NCBI GenBank assembly: GCA_021810175.1
Contig: JAJZJJ010000163.1
Span: 1-6,725 of the forward strand
Reading direction: 5' to 3'
From: Acidobacteriota bacterium
GTDB lineage: Bacteria > Acidobacteriota > Terriglobia > Terriglobales > Acidobacteriaceae
Length of the DNA: 6,725 bases
A program made the position numbers and the translations under genes. Below are positions 5,621 to 6,725 of this stretch, piece after piece; within the stretch, counting starts at the first letter, position 1; each line of letters opens with the position of its first letter. The notes under the pieces were generated by a model. That model was not told the DNA's origin and searched no databases. It was given only the letters and a program-made list of their open reading frames with translations.

Positions 5621-5655
5621 TACCTGCCGCCTGCTCGCTGCTGCCTGCTCGCTAG
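5621..5655 (-). repeat. Heptamer array, right arm: degenerate and inverted
   Basis: The plus strand reads TACCTGC, CGCCTGC, TCGCTGC, TGCCTGC, TCGCTAG, i.e. a 7-nt period with CTGC in register four times. On the minus strand this is GCAGGCA, GCAGCGA, GCAGGCG, GCAGGTA: the same GCAG-plus-three-bases pattern as the left arm but in opposite orientation, with one exact copy of GCAGGTA at the inner end. The outermost heptamer contains the TAG stop of the next gene (5652-5654). Confidence 0.8.
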
Positions 5656-6518
5656 AAATGCACTTCCATCCCGAGGGTTTTGGCTACCTGGCCGTCAAGC
5701 AGCATCTGCTCGGCTTTGGCGAGGGTCATGTCGTCGGGTACCTGGTGGTAGTCGCTGGTGATTTCATCTTCCTGGTCGCCAATGTCCTTGAAGAAGAGGG
5801 CGTGGCCGGAGATGTGGACGTGAGTCTGGGTGATCTGCCACTCGTTGGGGGCGACCTCGGAGCGGAGCACCTCGAAGGTTCCCCCGGCGTTGATTTTGCC
5901 CAGCAGGCCCCAGGCGAATTCAACGGGCTGGGTGAGACGGCCAAAGAGGTCTTCGAGGCGCATCTGCTGCTCGTTCACGGTCATGGTTCCGGACATGGCG
6001 GCGAGGACGCGGGAACTCATGGTGGGCGGCGAGAAATTCGGATTGGGATGGTAGGAGAGCTTGATGACGCCGTTTTCGCGGGATTCGATGGTCCAGATAA
6101 AGGCGTCGGGGAGCATTTTGAGGAGATTGGTGGCCTGGCGGTCGTCGTGCTCGGCATTCTTGCGCAGTTCAGCCCGGTAGGATGCGTCGGAGACGGTCTG
6201 ATGGATCCGGTGCAGGTCCTGTTTATGGACCTGGGGCGAGGGCGGAGCGCCGTGGTCGAGGACAATTTCAGAAAGATTGCCCTGATGCGTCTGGATGACC
6301 ATTTTGACCAGGTCTTTGGTGGGCGAGTGATAGTCGTCGCGGTACATCCAGCTGGTGTGGTCGTGGGCGGCGTAGTAGAGCTCGTTGCCAACGACTTTGC
6401 GCACGATCTGCTCGGCAGACTGGGACTGACCGAAGGCCAGGCCTGAAGTCATGGCTACGAGGAGAGCGAGGAACGGAAGCGAGCGGGGAAACCGAAAAGG
6501 GCCGAAAGCTTTAATCAT
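5652..6518 (-). CDS. Secreted protein of unknown function
   Basis: I do not recognise the family. The 288-residue product has a clear Sec signal peptide: a basic start (MIKAFGPFRFPR), a hydrophobic stretch SLPFLALLVAMTSGLAFG at 13-30, and probable cleavage just before or within QSQS at 31-34. The mature part is soluble, about 255 residues, with a His/Asp-rich segment at 48-64 (YYAAHDHTSWMYRDDYHSP), alternating strand-like segments such as GVIKLSYHPNPNF at 150-162 and a glycine-turn pattern in FAWGLLGKINAGGTFEVLRSEV at 201-222, followed by NEWQITQTHVHISGHALFF at 225-243. The last part has the feel of a LolA/LppX-like or other periplasmic beta-rich fold, but this is a guess. The ATG at 6518 has only a weak purine stretch (GGAAAAAGA) upstream. 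The stop codon lies inside the right heptamer array, so its C-terminus may have been set by the insertion of the neighbouring element. The gene is convergent to the YdcF-like gene. Confidence 0.75.
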   Translation of the reverse strand: MIKAFGPFRFPRSLPFLALLVAMTSGLAFGQSQSAEQIVRKVVGNELYYAAHDHTSWMYRDDYHSPTKDLVKMVIQTHQGNLSEIVLDHGAPPSPQVHKQDLHRIHQTVSDASYRAELRKNAEHDDRQATNLLKMLPDAFIWTIESRENGVIKLSYHPNPNFSPPTMSSRVLAAMSGTMTVNEQQMRLEDLFGRLTQPVEFAWGLLGKINAGGTFEVLRSEVAPNEWQITQTHVHISGHALFFKDIGDQEDEITSDYHQVPDDMTLAKAEQMLLDGQVAKTLGMEVHF

Positions 6519-6589
6519 GCAGATCTTTTTCCAGTCAGGCGAGTCCGGGGCGAAGGAAAACCTGGCGAGTCTGAATGGATGTTTTTCTT

Positions 6590-6597
6590 CTTATAGT
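6590..6597. promoter_or_regulatory. Possible back-to-back -10 elements in a divergent intergenic region
   Basis: The 8-bp sequence CTTATAGT contains TATAGT on the plus strand (6592-6597) and TATAAG on the minus strand (6590-6595), each four to five matches to the -10 consensus, in a locally AT-rich stretch. The plus-strand hexamer is 38 nt before the ATG at 6636 and the minus-strand one 71 nt before the ATG at 6518. No good -35 is seen in either direction, so this is tentative. Confidence 0.25.
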
Positions 6598-6635
6598 CTC
6601 CCCGGGTGGATTTGGCCAGCCCGCAGAGTTCGCAC

Positions 6636-6725
6636 ATGATGCGAACCATGAAACGATGGACGGGGTTGCCCACAGGAATGCTTGCGGGGGCAATTCCCTT
6701 CCCTTCACCCGCGACGGGCGCGGAA
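6636..6725 (+). CDS. Possible partial CDS: start of a plus-strand gene leaving the window
   Basis: From the ATG at 6636 thirty codons stay open to the edge, giving MMRTMKRWTGLPTGMLAGA then IPFPSPATGAE; in-frame ATGs at 6639 and 6648 are alternatives. The basic start, mildly hydrophobic middle and a possible signal peptidase site near Ala-Thr-Gly-Ala look like a signal peptide, though the core is broken by prolines. No clear Shine-Dalgarno precedes any of the ATGs. A minus-strand frame through the same bases is also open, so coding direction is not certain. No function can be given. Confidence 0.35.
   Translation, partial: MMRTMKRWTGLPTGMLAGAIPFPSPATGAE

Larger units (their letters stand above)
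5084..5655. mobile_element. Putative small cassette: four-helix-bundle gene bounded by inverted heptamer arrays
   Basis: The unit runs from the base after the stop of the YdcF-like gene to the stop of the opposing secreted-protein gene, about 572 bp. It holds a left GCAGGTA array, the four-helix-bundle gene on the minus strand, about 74 nt of upstream sequence, and a right inverted array. There is no transposase or recombinase, so it would have to move, if it moves, with help in trans or by an RNA-based route. The layout (a family ORF enclosed by complementary ends) resembles 23S rRNA intervening sequences, but here it is between protein genes. The boundaries are inferred from the repeats. 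Confidence 0.45.

Noticed and set aside
5084..5655. A CRISPR array or a rho-independent terminator made by the heptamer arrays
   Set aside because: The units are contiguous 7-mers without spacers, which excludes CRISPR; the two arms are about 500 nt apart and no T tract follows, which does not fit an intrinsic terminator.
5553..6446. A 297-codon plus-strand frame opposite the secreted-protein gene
   Set aside because: The minus strand encodes a protein with a clear signal peptide and balanced composition; the plus-strand frame is Gly/Val/Asp-rich, runs through the right heptamer array and looks like a shadow.
6515..6725. A minus-strand frame open from the right edge to a TGA overlapping the ATG at 6518 as ATGA
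   Set aside because: The overlap is suggestive of an operon partner, but the roughly 70-residue product has no recognisable pattern and passes through the AT-rich, promoter-like stretch near 6580-6600. A C-terminal gene fragment cannot be excluded; sequence beyond the edge would settle it.

Overview
The window is GC-rich bacterial chromosome carrying mostly core housekeeping genes. The gene families (a tandem pair of DUF507 genes, a RarA-type AAA+ ATPase, a four-helix-bundle protein bounded by heptamer repeats, and an unfamiliar secreted protein) and the weak Shine-Dalgarno use suggest an acidobacterium, perhaps of the Terriglobia. That placement is inference from family content, not from a marker gene.

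Left part (about 1-3700), all on the minus strand. In the order of transcription it holds a SpoU/TrmH RNA 2'-O-methyltransferase, a PsiE-like four-helix membrane protein, the replication-associated ATPase RarA, two overlapping DUF507 genes behind what looks like their own extended -10 promoter, and, at the left edge, the first 26 codons of a secreted protein (signal peptide visible, TTG start). The spacer between the methyltransferase and the PsiE-like gene contains a 15-bp tandem repeat.

Middle part (3701-5083), plus strand. It diverges from the methyltransferase. TsaC (threonylcarbamoyl-AMP synthase for tRNA t6A) is followed, with an ATGA overlap, by a membrane-anchored DUF218/YdcF-family protein.

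Right part (5084-6725). The convergent junction between the YdcF-like gene and a minus-strand secreted protein of unknown function is filled from stop codon to stop codon by a roughly 570-bp unit. This is a minus-strand four-helix-bundle gene (23S rRNA intervening-sequence protein/S23/Avd-like family) with a heptamer array GCAG(G/A)TA on its left and an inverted, more degenerate array of the same period on its right. It looks like a discrete inserted cassette and is the most interesting thing in the window. The right end is a divergent intergenic region with possible promoters and, with low confidence, the start of a plus-strand gene that leaves the window.

No tRNA, rRNA, CRISPR array, transposase, convincing rho-independent terminator or riboswitch was seen. 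No gene-free stretch exceeds 300 bases.
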